Source of the DNA: Chromera velia
Lineage: Eukaryota; Sar; Chromeraceae
Direction: 5' to 3'
Assembly (NCBI GenBank): GCA_018398765.1
Contig: JAHBMJ010000880.1
Span: 5,001 to 17,500 of the forward strand
DNA length: 12,500 bases
The position numbers and the translations under genes are program-made. Numbering within the stretch: position 1 is the stretch's first letter; the number at the start of each line of letters is the position of its first letter. The notes under the pieces are model-generated. The model made no database searches. It was given only the letters and a program-made list of their open reading frames with translations, and was not told where the DNA came from. Below, piece by piece: positions 1-8,397 of this stretch.

Positions 1-937
1 TTATGTCTCAGATTCGTTCCGGATGTCTTTAAGACTCGAGGGAGAGAGGAATCACGAAACGAAGGCGTGTTGGTCCTTTGGTGTGCTCGGCACCCTTGTA
101 TGCATGAATCCGATTTTAGCCGCGCAATTGGATCTTCTGTTGCTGCTGTGATCTGGTCGGCTTGGGGGACCTGCCCACTGGTGGTCATCCTTACTGTTCT
201 CAGTCTCTGCTTCTGGGACCATGGTATATGATCTTCCTGCAAAGAGGTCTGTCTTCTGGCTCGTATATAGTGGAACAAGCGTGTATGCTTCTTTCAGAAG
301 TCCCGAAATGCATGATAGCTAGCGTTTTGGTGCCTTTTCTTCGTTTTGCCCGTTTTCAGCATGATCTGCAGCATTTGCGGGCCTGTCTGGCTCAGGCTAG
401 CTATATATTTGTCCTTCTGTCAGCCAGTCTGTCAAGTTGTCTGGTCTGTGGCTGTTTGGCTGTCTTTCTGTCTGTTCGCTTATCTGCTGTGCGTCTTTAT
501 TGTCTCTTGTCTGTCTGTTTATTCATGTGCGTGCAGACTTAGTTGCAGTGTGCAGGAGCAAGAACCGAGAAGTGCAGTGCAGGAGCAGCAGATGTGAAGG
601 TGAAATGCAGGTGACGGTCAAGTGGTGTCAGTTGGGTAATATGCTCATGTTGTGGTCAGTTAGTTCTGCATGATCTTTGCGGTGATAGTGTCTTTGTTTT
701 GGCCCAGTATGGGCTTTAGTTATTGTTTTTATGGGTGTTGTTGTTGAGGAGGCAGGCACTTCCTATATGTTGTGAGGAAAGTTTGATTTGCTGCGTCCCG
801 CTGTGCAAACGTGTGGAAAAATGATGAGGTTACACTAAAGAAAATGGTCCCGTGAGGTTGTTTTGTTGAAGAAAAAAAAAAACAGACCCAACTGATGGTT
901 AAAAAGAGAAAATCAGACGGTCCCACGATGGCGCCGT
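1..937. other. Non-coding, TGTC/pyrimidine-rich stretch
   Basis: I see no supportable gene here. The short open frames have no domain-like content and overlap in all registers. Positions 395-535 are dominated by imperfect TGTC/TGTCTG words. The 11-base word GTGCAGGAGCA occurs twice, near 549 and 579. A run of 11 A lies near 871-882. Introns or intergenic DNA are both possible. Confidence 0.5.
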
Positions 938-1266
938 GTTTATGAAGAGACAAATTTGCGAATCTGTAGTCCCGTATGGGTAGTTTGTCTACAGTGTTGT
1001 TTGGTGGCATCTGTTGCATGCATGCAGTTTTATGTATGCATGTATGTATATGTAATGTATGCATGCATATGCGCAATTTTGCATGGGCTTGATATATGCG
1101 TGTGTTTGTGAAGAGACAAATTTGCGAATTTGTAGTCCCGTATGGGTGGTTTGTGTGCAGTGTTGTTTGGTGGCATCTGTTGCATGCATGCAGTTTTATG
1201 CATGCATGTATGTATACGTAATGCATGCATACATATGCGCAATTTTGCATGGGCTTGGTATGTGCA
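938..1266. repeat. 166-bp tandem duplication with ATGCAT-rich core
   Basis: Two copies stand head to tail: the first begins with GAAGAGACAAATTTGCGAAT at 944, the second with almost the same word at 1110, giving a period of 166 bases with no net indel. Over about 155 bases they differ only by a dozen or so substitutions, mostly transitions, for example ATGTATGCATGCATATGCGC against ATGCATGCATACATATGCGC. Each copy carries a block of alternating ATGCAT/GTATGC words (about 1014-1075 and 1180-1241) that could fold on itself. The long minus-strand open frames across it are made by the duplication and are not convincing genes. Confidence 0.93.
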
Positions 1267-1369
1267 GAGAAAAAAGAAGAAGACAATGAAGAGGTGAGTA
1301 TGAAGGTGTATATAGAGAAGGAGTTGCAGTGTGTATTAGCAGTTTTGTGAGGGTGTAGTGAGAGAGGAA

Positions 1370-1644
1370 AGGGAGGAGAAGTATGGGTGAGAGTTTGATA
1401 GAAGGATGAATTGAGAGAAAAGGAATGGTGAGGTAGAGAGAAGTGGATAGAGAGGGAGAGAGAGGGAGGTAGGGGGTGTTAGAGATGAATGGAAAGAGGC
1501 AGAAAGAAGTAGGTAGAGAGGGAGAGATGGGGAGGTAGGGAGTGGTAGAGACGAAAGGAAAGAGGAAGATAGAGAGAAAGAGATGGGGAAAAGCAAGGAG
1601 AGAGAAAGAAATGGAAGGAAACAGGTAGAGAAAAAGAGATAGAA

Positions 1645-1698
<54 letters not shown>

Positions 1699-1720
1699 AA
1701 AAAGAGAGAGAAAGAAATAG
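1370..1720. repeat. Purine-rich low-complexity block
   Basis: The plus strand is almost entirely A and G for about 350 bases, with irregular units such as GGTAGAGAGGGAGAGA repeated near 1430-1475 and 1510-1545. The complementary strand therefore has a long open frame of Ser/Leu/Pro/Phe, which is a composition artefact. Such tracts can form triplex structures and slip in replication. Confidence 0.9.
1648..1695. repeat. (GA)24 microsatellite
   Basis: This is an uninterrupted dinucleotide GA run of 48 bases inside the purine block. It should be length-variable between individuals or strains. Confidence 0.97.
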
Positions 1721-1840
1721 GCGCAGGGTGGCCAGCCCTTTGCCCTTTAGGAAGAAGCAGGTAGGTAGAAAGGTAGGAAGGAGAATACTATGATTGAAGG
1801 ATAATTTCAAGTAATTAATTGGTTCAAATTGAATTCTTCG

Positions 1841-2176
1841 GGTTGCTTCGGTGTTTTCGGGCTTCCCGGCCTCCCATGAAAACGCCGCCGATCGCAAGCA
1901 GGGACCGTCAGCCCTAAGAGGACCAAAAGGCTCCACGGTTTATCTCACTTTCAGGGATTTCTTCCTTCATTCATCCAAGAGTTCTTGCTGTTGAACTCTT
2001 TCTTTTTTCTTTCTTTGTTTGTGTTTGCACCGTTGCAGGTTGCCTCACATTTCGGCTACCTACCCCTCCCAAGAGACGCCACTGAAGGTGAACAGGGACC
2101 ACCAGTCTTAAGGGGACCAAAAGCGCTGGTTGGTATACTCACTTCAGGGGTTTTGTTCGTTCGTTCATCGGGCTTG
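1841..2176 (+). repeat. Diverged direct repeat, about 140-bp unit, 197 bp apart
   Basis: Copy 1 (about 1841-1980) and copy 2 (about 2038-2176) align through ordered shared words: GGTTGC(T/C)TC, then CCTCCCA, then AGGGACC, then TAAG(A/G)GGACCAAAAG, then TCACTTTCAGGG or TCACTTCAGGG, then TTC(A/G)TTCATC. Identity looks about 65-70 percent by eye. Copy 2 is preceded by a polypyrimidine tract ending in TTGCAG. The unit could be a duplicated exon or an old dispersed repeat; the frame is not kept open in both copies, so I do not call it coding. Confidence 0.65.
2005..2038 (+). other. Possible 3' splice-site motif (polypyrimidine tract plus CAG)
   Basis: A T/C-rich run (TTTCTTTTTTCTTTCTTTG) is followed by TTTGCACCGTTGCAG, the usual shape of a eukaryotic intron end. 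A second such motif, with a tract from about 2482, ends with CAG at 2525-2527, and a third ends at 2683. No matching open exon chain could be built, so these are only candidates. Confidence 0.3.
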
Positions 2177-2236
2177 TTTTCAATCTTCGAAACTGTTGAT
2201 GTCATTCATCGCATTTTTATAGGAACCATTGCCGGC

Positions 2237-2262
2237 ATATACATATGTATACATATATACAT
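2237..2262. repeat. Short alternating CATATA/GTATAC tract
   Basis: The stretch CATATACATATGTATACATA is self-complementary over much of its length and could extrude a small hairpin. It is probably a decayed AT/AC microsatellite. Confidence 0.6.
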
Positions 2263-2340
2263 TCATTTAGACACACTTTGCCATACAGACGCTCAACGAG
2301 CCACGCATTTTTAAGCAGACAATGAGCTCTGTTGGGCAGT

Positions 2341-2440
2341 CATTCAGTCAGCCACGCAGGCATTGGTCAGGCATTCAATTAATCAGGCAAATATTCGGTC
2401 AGTCACGCGGACGTCGGCCAAGCATTCAATCAATCGGTCA
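2341..2440 (+). repeat. Two 51-bp tandem repeat units
   Basis: Unit A starts at 2341 (CATTCAGTCAGCCACGCAGG) and unit B at 2392 (TATTCGGTCAGTCACGCGGA). They stay aligned to their ends, CATTCAATTAATCAGGCA against CATTCAATCAATCGGTCA. The period is a multiple of three and more than one frame is open across it, so it could encode a 17-residue repeat, but there is no other evidence of coding. Confidence 0.75.
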
Positions 2441-2684
2441 TCAGGGTAGAGAATCACCGAGATCAGATGACTTGGTGTATGTTTTGCTTTCTTTGCCCTT
2501 CTTCTTCCTCTTTTATTCTTCTTGCAGGGTTCCTTTTTCCGCCTCTAGAGGCCAGAGGAATGGAGAGGAGAGGGAGCATAGAAGAAAAGAGACTCTAAGG
2601 AGAGAAAGTCCCCTCGAGGCGTGGTCGGGTAGGTCGAGCGGGAAATGATCCTCAATCATCGTGTAGTTTTCATTTTCTTTCAGG

Positions 2685-2723
2685 CTTCTTTCTTTCTTTC
2701 TTTCCCTCCCTCCTTTTTTTTTT
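2685..2723 (-). promoter_or_regulatory. Candidate polypurine tract of the gypsy element
   Basis: There are 39 consecutive pyrimidines on the plus strand, hence a pure A/G run on the element strand: nine or ten A, then GGAGGGAGGG, then (AAAG)n. It lies about 225 bases beyond the integrase stop, where a retrotransposon primes plus-strand DNA next to its 3' LTR. It is longer and more repetitive than usual, so a microsatellite is the alternative. No LTR boundary is evident next to it. Confidence 0.35.
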
Positions 2724-2947
2724 GTGTGTGTAGTGTCCCCCAAGCCTCCGAACTTTTCGCCTGCCTCCTTCGCTGCCTATAAAGAAGGCCCATATAGAGT
2801 GGAAGCAGAGAGAAAAGGAGGGAAGGACAACTGAGGGATGGGAAAGCACCCTTGGGAACATAAGACAACCAGAAAAGATATCTATCGAGCGCTCAGGCTG
2901 TTTCAAATCCTTCTCTTGGGGATTCTCTGATTGCACTCTTTCGTTGG

Positions 2948-4141
2948 TTATTCGTGTTTCTTCCTTTTCTTCTTTTCGAATGTTTGGATGAGATCTAGAC
3001 AGTCACAATCGCTCTCATCTGTCCAGTAAAAGTCAGGGTAGCCCTTGTATTTGAGCAAATACTGCTTGACCCCTTCATCCATTCTTTCGTCTAACACTTC
3101 CTCAATAATGTAGTCTCTTTCACTTCGTTTTCTCTTGCTTGTTTTCCTCTCTTGTTTCTCCATTTCTTGTCTGCCTTTCTCCTGGTTTTCCCTTTGAGTG
3201 CCTAATTCTTCCTGGTAGTCTTTTCGTAGTTTTCCCAGGGTCTCTTGGTACTTGTTTTCGCTTTTTGCATAGTCTCTACTGAAGTAAGGCTTGATCCTAT
3301 CTCTATTTACTATTTGACTGCTTTGGTATCCAGGCCTCCTGATGACTACTGTTCTGTTTGGTCGTACTTCAGTGATTAAGAAAGGCCCGTTGTAGGTAAG
3401 AGCGAATGCTTTACTCGTTCCCTTTTTCGGTTGTGGTTCATCCAACCACACATACTGCCTTTCTTTGTATTGCAAGATCTTACTGGGATTTTTTTTCAAT
3501 AGTGGACGTGTGTGCTGTTCTGCTGCTTGTTCGTACAGGCCCCGGATCTCTGCATCGTCTTCCTGAAGGTCAGTGAGAAGCTCAACATAATCGGGGGGAA
3601 AGACTGGGCCTCCCGCTTCTTCCAGGGTAATGAGGTAACGCAACGGATGCAGAGGTTCTCTTCCGTACAGAACATGGAAAGGAGACATCCCTATAGCGGT
3701 ATGGATGGTAAAGTTGTGGGAAAAGACAGCGAAAGGAACGAAGGATGGCCAATTTTTGTGGTTCTGTTCTGCGTACGAGCTTAAGACTCTTTTCAAATTT
3801 GCGTGCATTCTTTCAAGCCTTCCGTTTGTTTGAGGGTGATAAGCGGTTGTTGTGACCCTTTCCGTCCCTACCAAATCATTCACTGCCCGAACGATTGGTG
3901 CCAGCATGCTTGATCCTTGATCACTCAAGAGCCACACTGGTCTTCCGTATCTATAAAGTAGCACCTCTATGATCTTTTGTGCTATCGTTTCCACTCTCAG
4001 ATCTTTTATAGCAACAGCTTCAATGTAACGAGACGACATATCCATAAAAGTCAAGCAGAAACGATATCCTTCCTCTGAGACTGGAAAAGGACCACAGGCA
4101 TCTAGAGCCCAGGACGATATGGGTTCAACATCTGTGAATGA
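2948..4141 (-). CDS. Gypsy integrase catalytic core with C-terminal chromodomain
   Basis: This part of Pol inserts the cDNA into host DNA. The DDE triad is complete: first Asp in WALDACGP (codon at 4100-4102), second in LLSDQGSS (3920-3922), Glu in NGRLERMH (3812-3814), with exactly 35 residues between the last two, as in retroviral integrases. HPQTNG precedes the Glu as expected. After the core come a charged Lys/Glu/Gln linker and, in the last 55 residues, a chromodomain: DYIIEEVLDER, QYLLKYKGYP, YWTDES, DLIQTFE. Its three aromatic cage positions appear filled (Tyr, Tyr, Trp), so methyl-lysine histone binding is plausible. The frame is continuous with the RNase H segment except for TAA at 4142-4144. 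It closes with TAA at 2948-2950; reading past that, a TGA comes soon after. There is no Met at the domain start, because this is a polyprotein part. Confidence 0.93.
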   Translation of the reverse strand, partial: SFTDVEPISSWALDACGPFPVSEEGYRFCLTFMDMSSRYIEAVAIKDLRVETIAQKIIEVLLYRYGRPVWLLSDQGSSMLAPIVRAVNDLVGTERVTTTAYHPQTNGRLERMHANLKRVLSSYAEQNHKNWPSFVPFAVFSHNFTIHTAIGMSPFHVLYGREPLHPLRYLITLEEAGGPVFPPDYVELLTDLQEDDAEIRGLYEQAAEQHTRPLLKKNPSKILQYKERQYVWLDEPQPKKGTSKAFALTYNGPFLITEVRPNRTVVIRRPGYQSSQIVNRDRIKPYFSRDYAKSENKYQETLGKLRKDYQEELGTQRENQEKGRQEMEKQERKTSKRKRSERDYIIEEVLDERMDEGVKQYLLKYKGYPDFYWTDESDCDCLDLIQTFEKKKRKKHE

Positions 4142-4144
4142 TTA

Positions 4145-5221
4145 AATAAGGAAATCTTCCTTCTGCTTTCTCTTTTTTCTTTCCTGACACTGTCTGCAGG
4201 TCTTAATGTGCCATTTGACATCAGCGGTGAGTGTGGGCCAGTAGTAGTACTGCGAGATTGACTGAAAGCACCTATGTATTCCGCAGTGCCCACTTAAATA
4301 CTCCTCATGGTGTTCATGAAGAATTTTTTTTCTCATGCTTTTTGGTACGGCAAGAAGAAAACGCACGCCTTTCCCGTGTTGATTTAGTGGAGGCAAAAGA
4401 CGAAGAAGAATTCCTTTATGCAGTGTGAATAGAGGTGCCTGTGCAAGAATGGTCAATTGTTCCTTATTGCTGAGCCCCTCATCCAACTCTTCAGTCTGTA
4501 GGTATTTGATCATAAAAGAGAGATCTGAATCTTCGGCCTGCGTTTTCTTGATCTCTGCAGGGGAATACGATTCTGAGGTTTTGAAGGTGAGCTCTTCCTT
4601 CCTAGCTTCCTTCCCTTTTTCTATTCTTTCTTTTCTTTCTGTAACTGCTGCTACCACGATAGAGTTATCTGTTTTATGATCTGGCATGGAGGGTGGAAAG
4701 TCCTTAGTTACAAAAGGCGCCCTGGTAAGAAAGTCAACATCACTGTTGGCTCTTCCTGCACGATGCTTGATCTCATAGTCATAAATGGCCAGTTTGAGCG
4801 ACCATCTGAACAGACAAGGAGAGGTTTCCTTTTGTTTTTGAATGTACTGTAGTGCTCGACAATCTGTGTATGCGAAGAATTTTCTTTCATACAAAAAACT
4901 CTTGAATTGCTGTGTGACCGCCCAAACGAAAGCCAGACCTTCTTGCTCGGTAGCCGACCATCTTTTCTCTGTATCCGTAAGTTTTTTTGACACATATTGA
5001 ATCACTCTCTCTCTTCCCTCCTTGTCTGTTTGTGCTAAAATCGCTCCTAGAGCCTCCCCGCTTACGTCTGTTTTCAGAGTGAACGGTCGAGAGAAGTCAG
5101 GGTGAACGAGGATAGGGTCCTGCACAAGAGCCTCCTTTAGCTTCTGGAAAGCCACTTCTTGTGGTCTTAGCCACTGCCAAGGTGTGTCATGTTTGAGCAA
5201 GGTGTAGAGGGGGGCAGCTAT
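4145..5221 (-). CDS. Gypsy RNase H and integrase zinc-binding domain
   Basis: The N-terminal half is Ty3-type RNase H, which degrades the RNA of the RNA-DNA hybrid. Counting from the Met at 5200: Asp45 (LKTDVSGEALGA), Glu85 (WSATEQEGLA), Asp113 (YTDCRAL) and Asp156 (VDFLTR) fit the four metal-binding acids. A variable Lys/Glu linker follows (about 165-250). The C-terminal part is the integrase HHCC zinc finger: His298 and His305 (HHEEYLSGH, spacing of six residues), the YYWPTL motif, then Cys335 and Cys338 (CRQC). The segment lies in the same frame as RT upstream and integrase core downstream, separated only by TAA at 5222-5224 and TAA at 4142-4144. Confidence 0.93.
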
Positions 5222-5224
5222 TTA

Positions 5225-6206
5225 TGCAAAGTTTTTCATGAATTTTCTGTAGAAACCAATCATTCCAAGAAAGCTTTTCAGTTGTTTGGGGGTTTTTGGC
5301 ACTTGTACTTCCTGCACGCACTTTGTTTTTTCCTTTGATGGTCGGATGCCTTCCCTTGACACCTCATGCCCCAGATAGATCAACTCATTTCGAGTGAACA
5401 CGCATTTTCCTGGAGCGAGACGAGCCCCTGCATCTTTTAGGCTGAGAAGAACTTCCTCCAAGTCCATCAAATGCTTTTCCCACATAGTAGAAGAAATCAA
5501 AACATCGTCAATATATGCTTGTGCACTCAATCCGATCAATCCCGCCAATATTGTGTCAACTGCCCTCTGAAAGACTGCAGGCGCAGACGCCAAACCAAAA
5601 GGCATCTTTGCATACCTATACATTCCTCTTTCTGTCACGAAAGCCAGTCTGTCTCTGTGTTCTTCTTTGACCGGTACTTGATGAAACCCCCCCTTTAAGT
5701 CAAGTGATATAAAAAAACATTTGCCTTGCAATTTATGCAGCAGGTCATCCATATTGGGCAGCGGATAGCGAGGGATTTTGATTAGAAAGTTGATTTTTCT
5801 TAAATCGATACATACACGAAGACGTCTATTTGGCTTCCTTACTATCACCAGGGGTGACCCCCACTTAGATGAACATGGTTCAATTACTCTTTGTGCCTGC
5901 AGGTCAGTGATGATTTCATTCACTTCTTCCCTCAGGGCGTGGGGCACTGGTCTAGGCTTTTGAAAGACAGGATCAGCTCCCTGCGTATCGACCTCCACCT
6001 CGATTCCCTTGAGGGTGCCTGCCTGTTCCTTTGCTGGGAAGAGCTCTATGTATTTAAGGAGTAAGTTTCTCAGCTATTCCTTTTGTTCTTCTTTGAGCTG
6101 ATCATTTTTTTCTACAGCTTCTTCTATTTGTTTCTTTGCTTCTACTTCCTCCTTCTTTTCTTCTTCCACTTTCTTTTCTCTTTCATCCTTCCTTCCCTTT
6201 TGAGTC
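5225..6206 (-). CDS. Gypsy reverse transcriptase
   Basis: This part copies element RNA into DNA. Numbering from the Met at 5998: RVCIDLRKIN at 61-70, RYPLPNMDDLL at 77-87, the first catalytic Asp in SLDLKGGFHQ (99-107), the substrate pocket FGLASAP (134-140), and the catalytic YIDD at 162-165, followed by YLGHEVS and the SFLGMIGFYRKFMKNF thumb motif. All key residues are intact. The frame extends upstream to about 6206 through a Glu/Lys-rich linker, likely coiled or disordered, broken once by TAG at 6074-6076. The usual gypsy motif ends with NFA, one variable residue, then IAAPL; here that variable residue is the TAA at 5222-5224. The frame is +1 relative to the protease frame. Confidence 0.95.
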
Positions 6207-7295
6207 CTTTTGGATGAGATCAGAACAAATAGATACAGATGCAACGGGCAGACTGCCTGGGAAGGTGTAGTCGTGGCAGGTGGTGTTTACAGCAATCACA
6301 GACACCTTCCTGTCATGCACCTTGCTGACGGTATTTGCAATCAAAATTCCTGCAGGCAACTCCATCTGGGTGGGTTCGACATGGACATCTATACCATCTG
6401 GTATGAGAGACTCACAGGCGGGAGGGAGGGAGAGATAGAGAAGAGAAGCTTGTCTTTCAGTAAGTCGAGTAGAAGAGGGAGTCACCACCAAAACCGAGAA
6501 GACCTGCTTGGACTTCTCCAATTTAAAAATGGGAGAGAGAGGAAGAGAGAAAGCTTCCTTTCTAGACGTTTTCCTCAATTTTAGCCTATCTGGTTGAAAG
6601 AAAATTCCTTCAGCATGAGCATCTAACCAGTCTTTTCCCAATATGCACATATGACTGAGTACAGGAGAAACATGAAACTGCCATTTATGCCCTTCACCAA
6701 GAAAGAATTTCAATGTAACGACTCATTTTGTTTCCAGTTCTTTTCCCCTTCCCCTTCAATCTGGATGGCTGAAGGAAAAACCTTCAACTGTGGGTTTTCC
6801 AATTTTCAATCGTTCCCATGTAGCCTCGCTGATCAAATTAACATCTGCCCCTGTGTCCACAAGCGCAGCCACAATCACCTTTCTTTCAAGCGGGAGGACC
6901 AGTCCTACTCTTGCAGCTACAGAAGACAAATGAACATGTGCTACTTTCTTCTTGTTCACATTGGTGCTTCTTTCTTCGTCTTTCTGTTTCTTTTCAGGTG
7001 CAGCAAGCATATAGGCAATCTCGTGGATTTCTCCCTTTTGGTCGCTATCCTCTTTTCGGTCGGTTCGAACGCCTACTACACCTTTATTCAATACAGAAGA
7101 AAGCAGGGAATCAATCTTCCTTTCTTTTCGCTCTTGCGCTTCACACAGATTAAAAGACACTTCATGCATGGGTCTTTTCTGCGAGAGAACAATTGAAAGC
7201 AAGGTGTCCTTCCTTTCAGGAGGAGCCATTTGAAATGAGTGGGTCTGCAGAGGCTCCTGTTCTGCAGACCTAACCATATTTTTGCTGATTTCCAT
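6183..7295 (-). CDS. Gypsy aspartic protease and protease-RT spacer, with two in-frame TGA
   Basis: This protease cleaves Gag-Pol. Numbering from the Met at 7295: a charged N-terminal region, then the active site ALVDTGADVNLIS with catalytic Asp147. After TGA at 6756-6758 and TGA at 6723-6725 the same frame resumes with TLKFFLGEG, then CILGKDWLDAH, the hydrophobic-Gly motif that closes a retropepsin fold. The two TGA are 11 codons apart, and conserved features continue on both sides without a frame change, so they look like point mutations or recoded codons, not an indel. The rest (6183 to about 6600) is the spacer found between protease and RT in chromoviruses, with GILIANTVSKV and CHDYTFPG. 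The frame stops with TGA at 6183-6185; RT continues in the +1 frame. Confidence 0.85.
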
Positions 7296-7905
7296 TTATC
7301 GATCGACTGTCCCCGCTTTTATTGAACCTCTTCCCCAAAATTAGTTGTCTGTTTCCTCCTGTCCTGATATCAGGTTTAAGGCCAGGAGGCGGAGCGGGAA
7401 GCGGAAGCATTCCTTTTTGTGTAGGAGGAGGAAGCGCCAGCATTCCCCTTTGATGGCCGACCTGTGGGAGGGGTCGAACAGACTGAGGATATGGCAAAAG
7501 AGGAGCAGTTCGCCCTTAAACAGCGAAGAAGGGATTTGCTGGTAAGTTATCCTGGCTTTCTCTCCACCTCGGGTATCGTGGTTCGAAAGTTTGGTCACAT
7601 GAAAAGTTGGGCCTTTCATTCCACCGAGGTCGGGTTTGTCTATCTGTTGGAGGGAAGAAATCTGGTCTTTTTTTAGCATTCCTTAGGCCCTGTAGTCCAC
7701 TGTAAAGATGTGCGGCCGTTCTGGGTATTCCAAAAGGAGAAAGGGCAGCCTGCTTTCGATAGTTATCCCTCTTTTTTGTGCGACATGCTGCACTGTTGTG
7801 ACCTTGCTTAAAGCAATATTCACATATTGTGAACGGAGAGAGTGTGCATCCGTCTGCCGTGTGTGGAGCTTGTCCTCCACACTTGTCTTAGTTCATTCTC
7901 TGCTC
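7216..7905 (-). CDS. Gag C-terminus: CCHC zinc knuckle (nucleocapsid) and Pro-rich tail
   Basis: This stretch is in the same frame as the rest of gag. A perfect CX2CX4HX4C zinc knuckle, CEYCFKQGHNSAAC, lies at 7783-7824; it binds element RNA for packaging. An extra pair of Cys (CGGQAPHTADGC) stands just before it. Downstream is a basic stretch, then a Pro/Gln/Gly-rich tail (PLPQVGHQRG, ALPPPTQKG). The frame contains TAA at 7888-7890, TAA at 7516-7518 and TAG at 7270-7272, and finally TGA at 7216-7218. Sense-like sequence continues across the first two. The protease frame overlaps the 3' end in the +1 register, as expected if Pol is reached by frameshifting. Confidence 0.8.
7783..7824 (-). other. 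CCHC zinc knuckle of Gag
   Basis: The spacing C-2-C-4-H-4-C is exact and codes CEYCFKQGHNSAAC in the gag frame. It is listed separately because it lies between two in-frame TAA codons upstream (7906-7908, 7888-7890) and one downstream (7516-7518), and so marks the frame securely. Confidence 0.9.
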
Positions 7906-7908
7906 TTA

Positions 7909-8397
7909 CACTGCAGTGGTACTATTAATGATCGCATTCACCAGGGCTGCCATGTCTATTCGCACTGCGTCTTCTTCTCTTGGCAGCAGGTCTTGTCCTT
8001 GTGTCGATTGTGTAGCTGCCTGACCCTCATCTCCCCCCGTGACCACGGTACTAACTTTCAAACCTCCTTTTTCTTCACTATCACTACTGCAGGTGTTGCC
8101 GATGATTGCACTAAGTCTCCTGGCTTCCTTCAATAGTGCTGAAAAGGTGGGATAGTTTTCTTGTAAGTGCATTCTGATGGTGGATTCTCGGAGACCTCTG
8201 TTGAACACAGTCATGGCTTCCTTAGAATTGATGGACAAATTTGCTCCCTCACAAAGGCGTTGAAATCTTTCTACATATTTATCTATGGACTCATGCTCGA
8301 GCTGCTTTATCTGATAGAGGGTGATCCGTATGTTTTCTGCTTCATTCTTGTCGATGGAATACATGTCTAAGAACAAGGTTTTGAGGTCAGACAGATT
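7909..8397 (-). CDS. Gag, second half of the Retrotrans_gag (capsid) domain
   Basis: This continues the frame of the upstream gag segment after TAA at 8398-8400. Recognisable capsid-type sequence: LKTLFLDMYS, then LYQIKQLEHESIDKYVERFQ, LCEGANLSI, VFNRGLRE and ARRLSAIIG. This matches the helical pattern of the Retrotrans_gag family, with the x-Q-x-x-x-S-I/V-x-x-Y-x-x-x-F signature. The segment ends with TAA at 7906-7908. The capsid homology is continuous across the upstream TAA, so that codon must have been a sense codon in the functional ancestor, or is read as one. Confidence 0.85.

Noticed and set aside
162-542. 126-residue plus-strand open frame with Cys/Leu-rich C-terminus
   Set aside because: Driven by TGTC-rich DNA; overlapping open frames in other registers; no recognisable family despite a membrane-like look.
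729-1286. 185-residue minus-strand open frame with an internal repeat
   Set aside because: The repeat is the 166-bp DNA duplication, open in several frames at once; His/Cys/Thr-rich from ATGCAT words.
1196-1936. 246-residue minus-strand open frame
   Set aside because: Most of it is the complement of the purine block and (GA)n, giving Ser/Leu/Pro/Phe low complexity; no domain.
2513-2936. Overlapping short minus-strand frames rich in Lys/Glu/Arg
   Set aside because: They reflect the purine tract at 2685-2723 and its flanks downstream of integrase; no domain.
3512-3784. Plus-strand open frames opposite the integrase, RT and gag regions
   Set aside because: They are antisense shadows of the gypsy coding sequence; the minus strand carries the conserved motifs.
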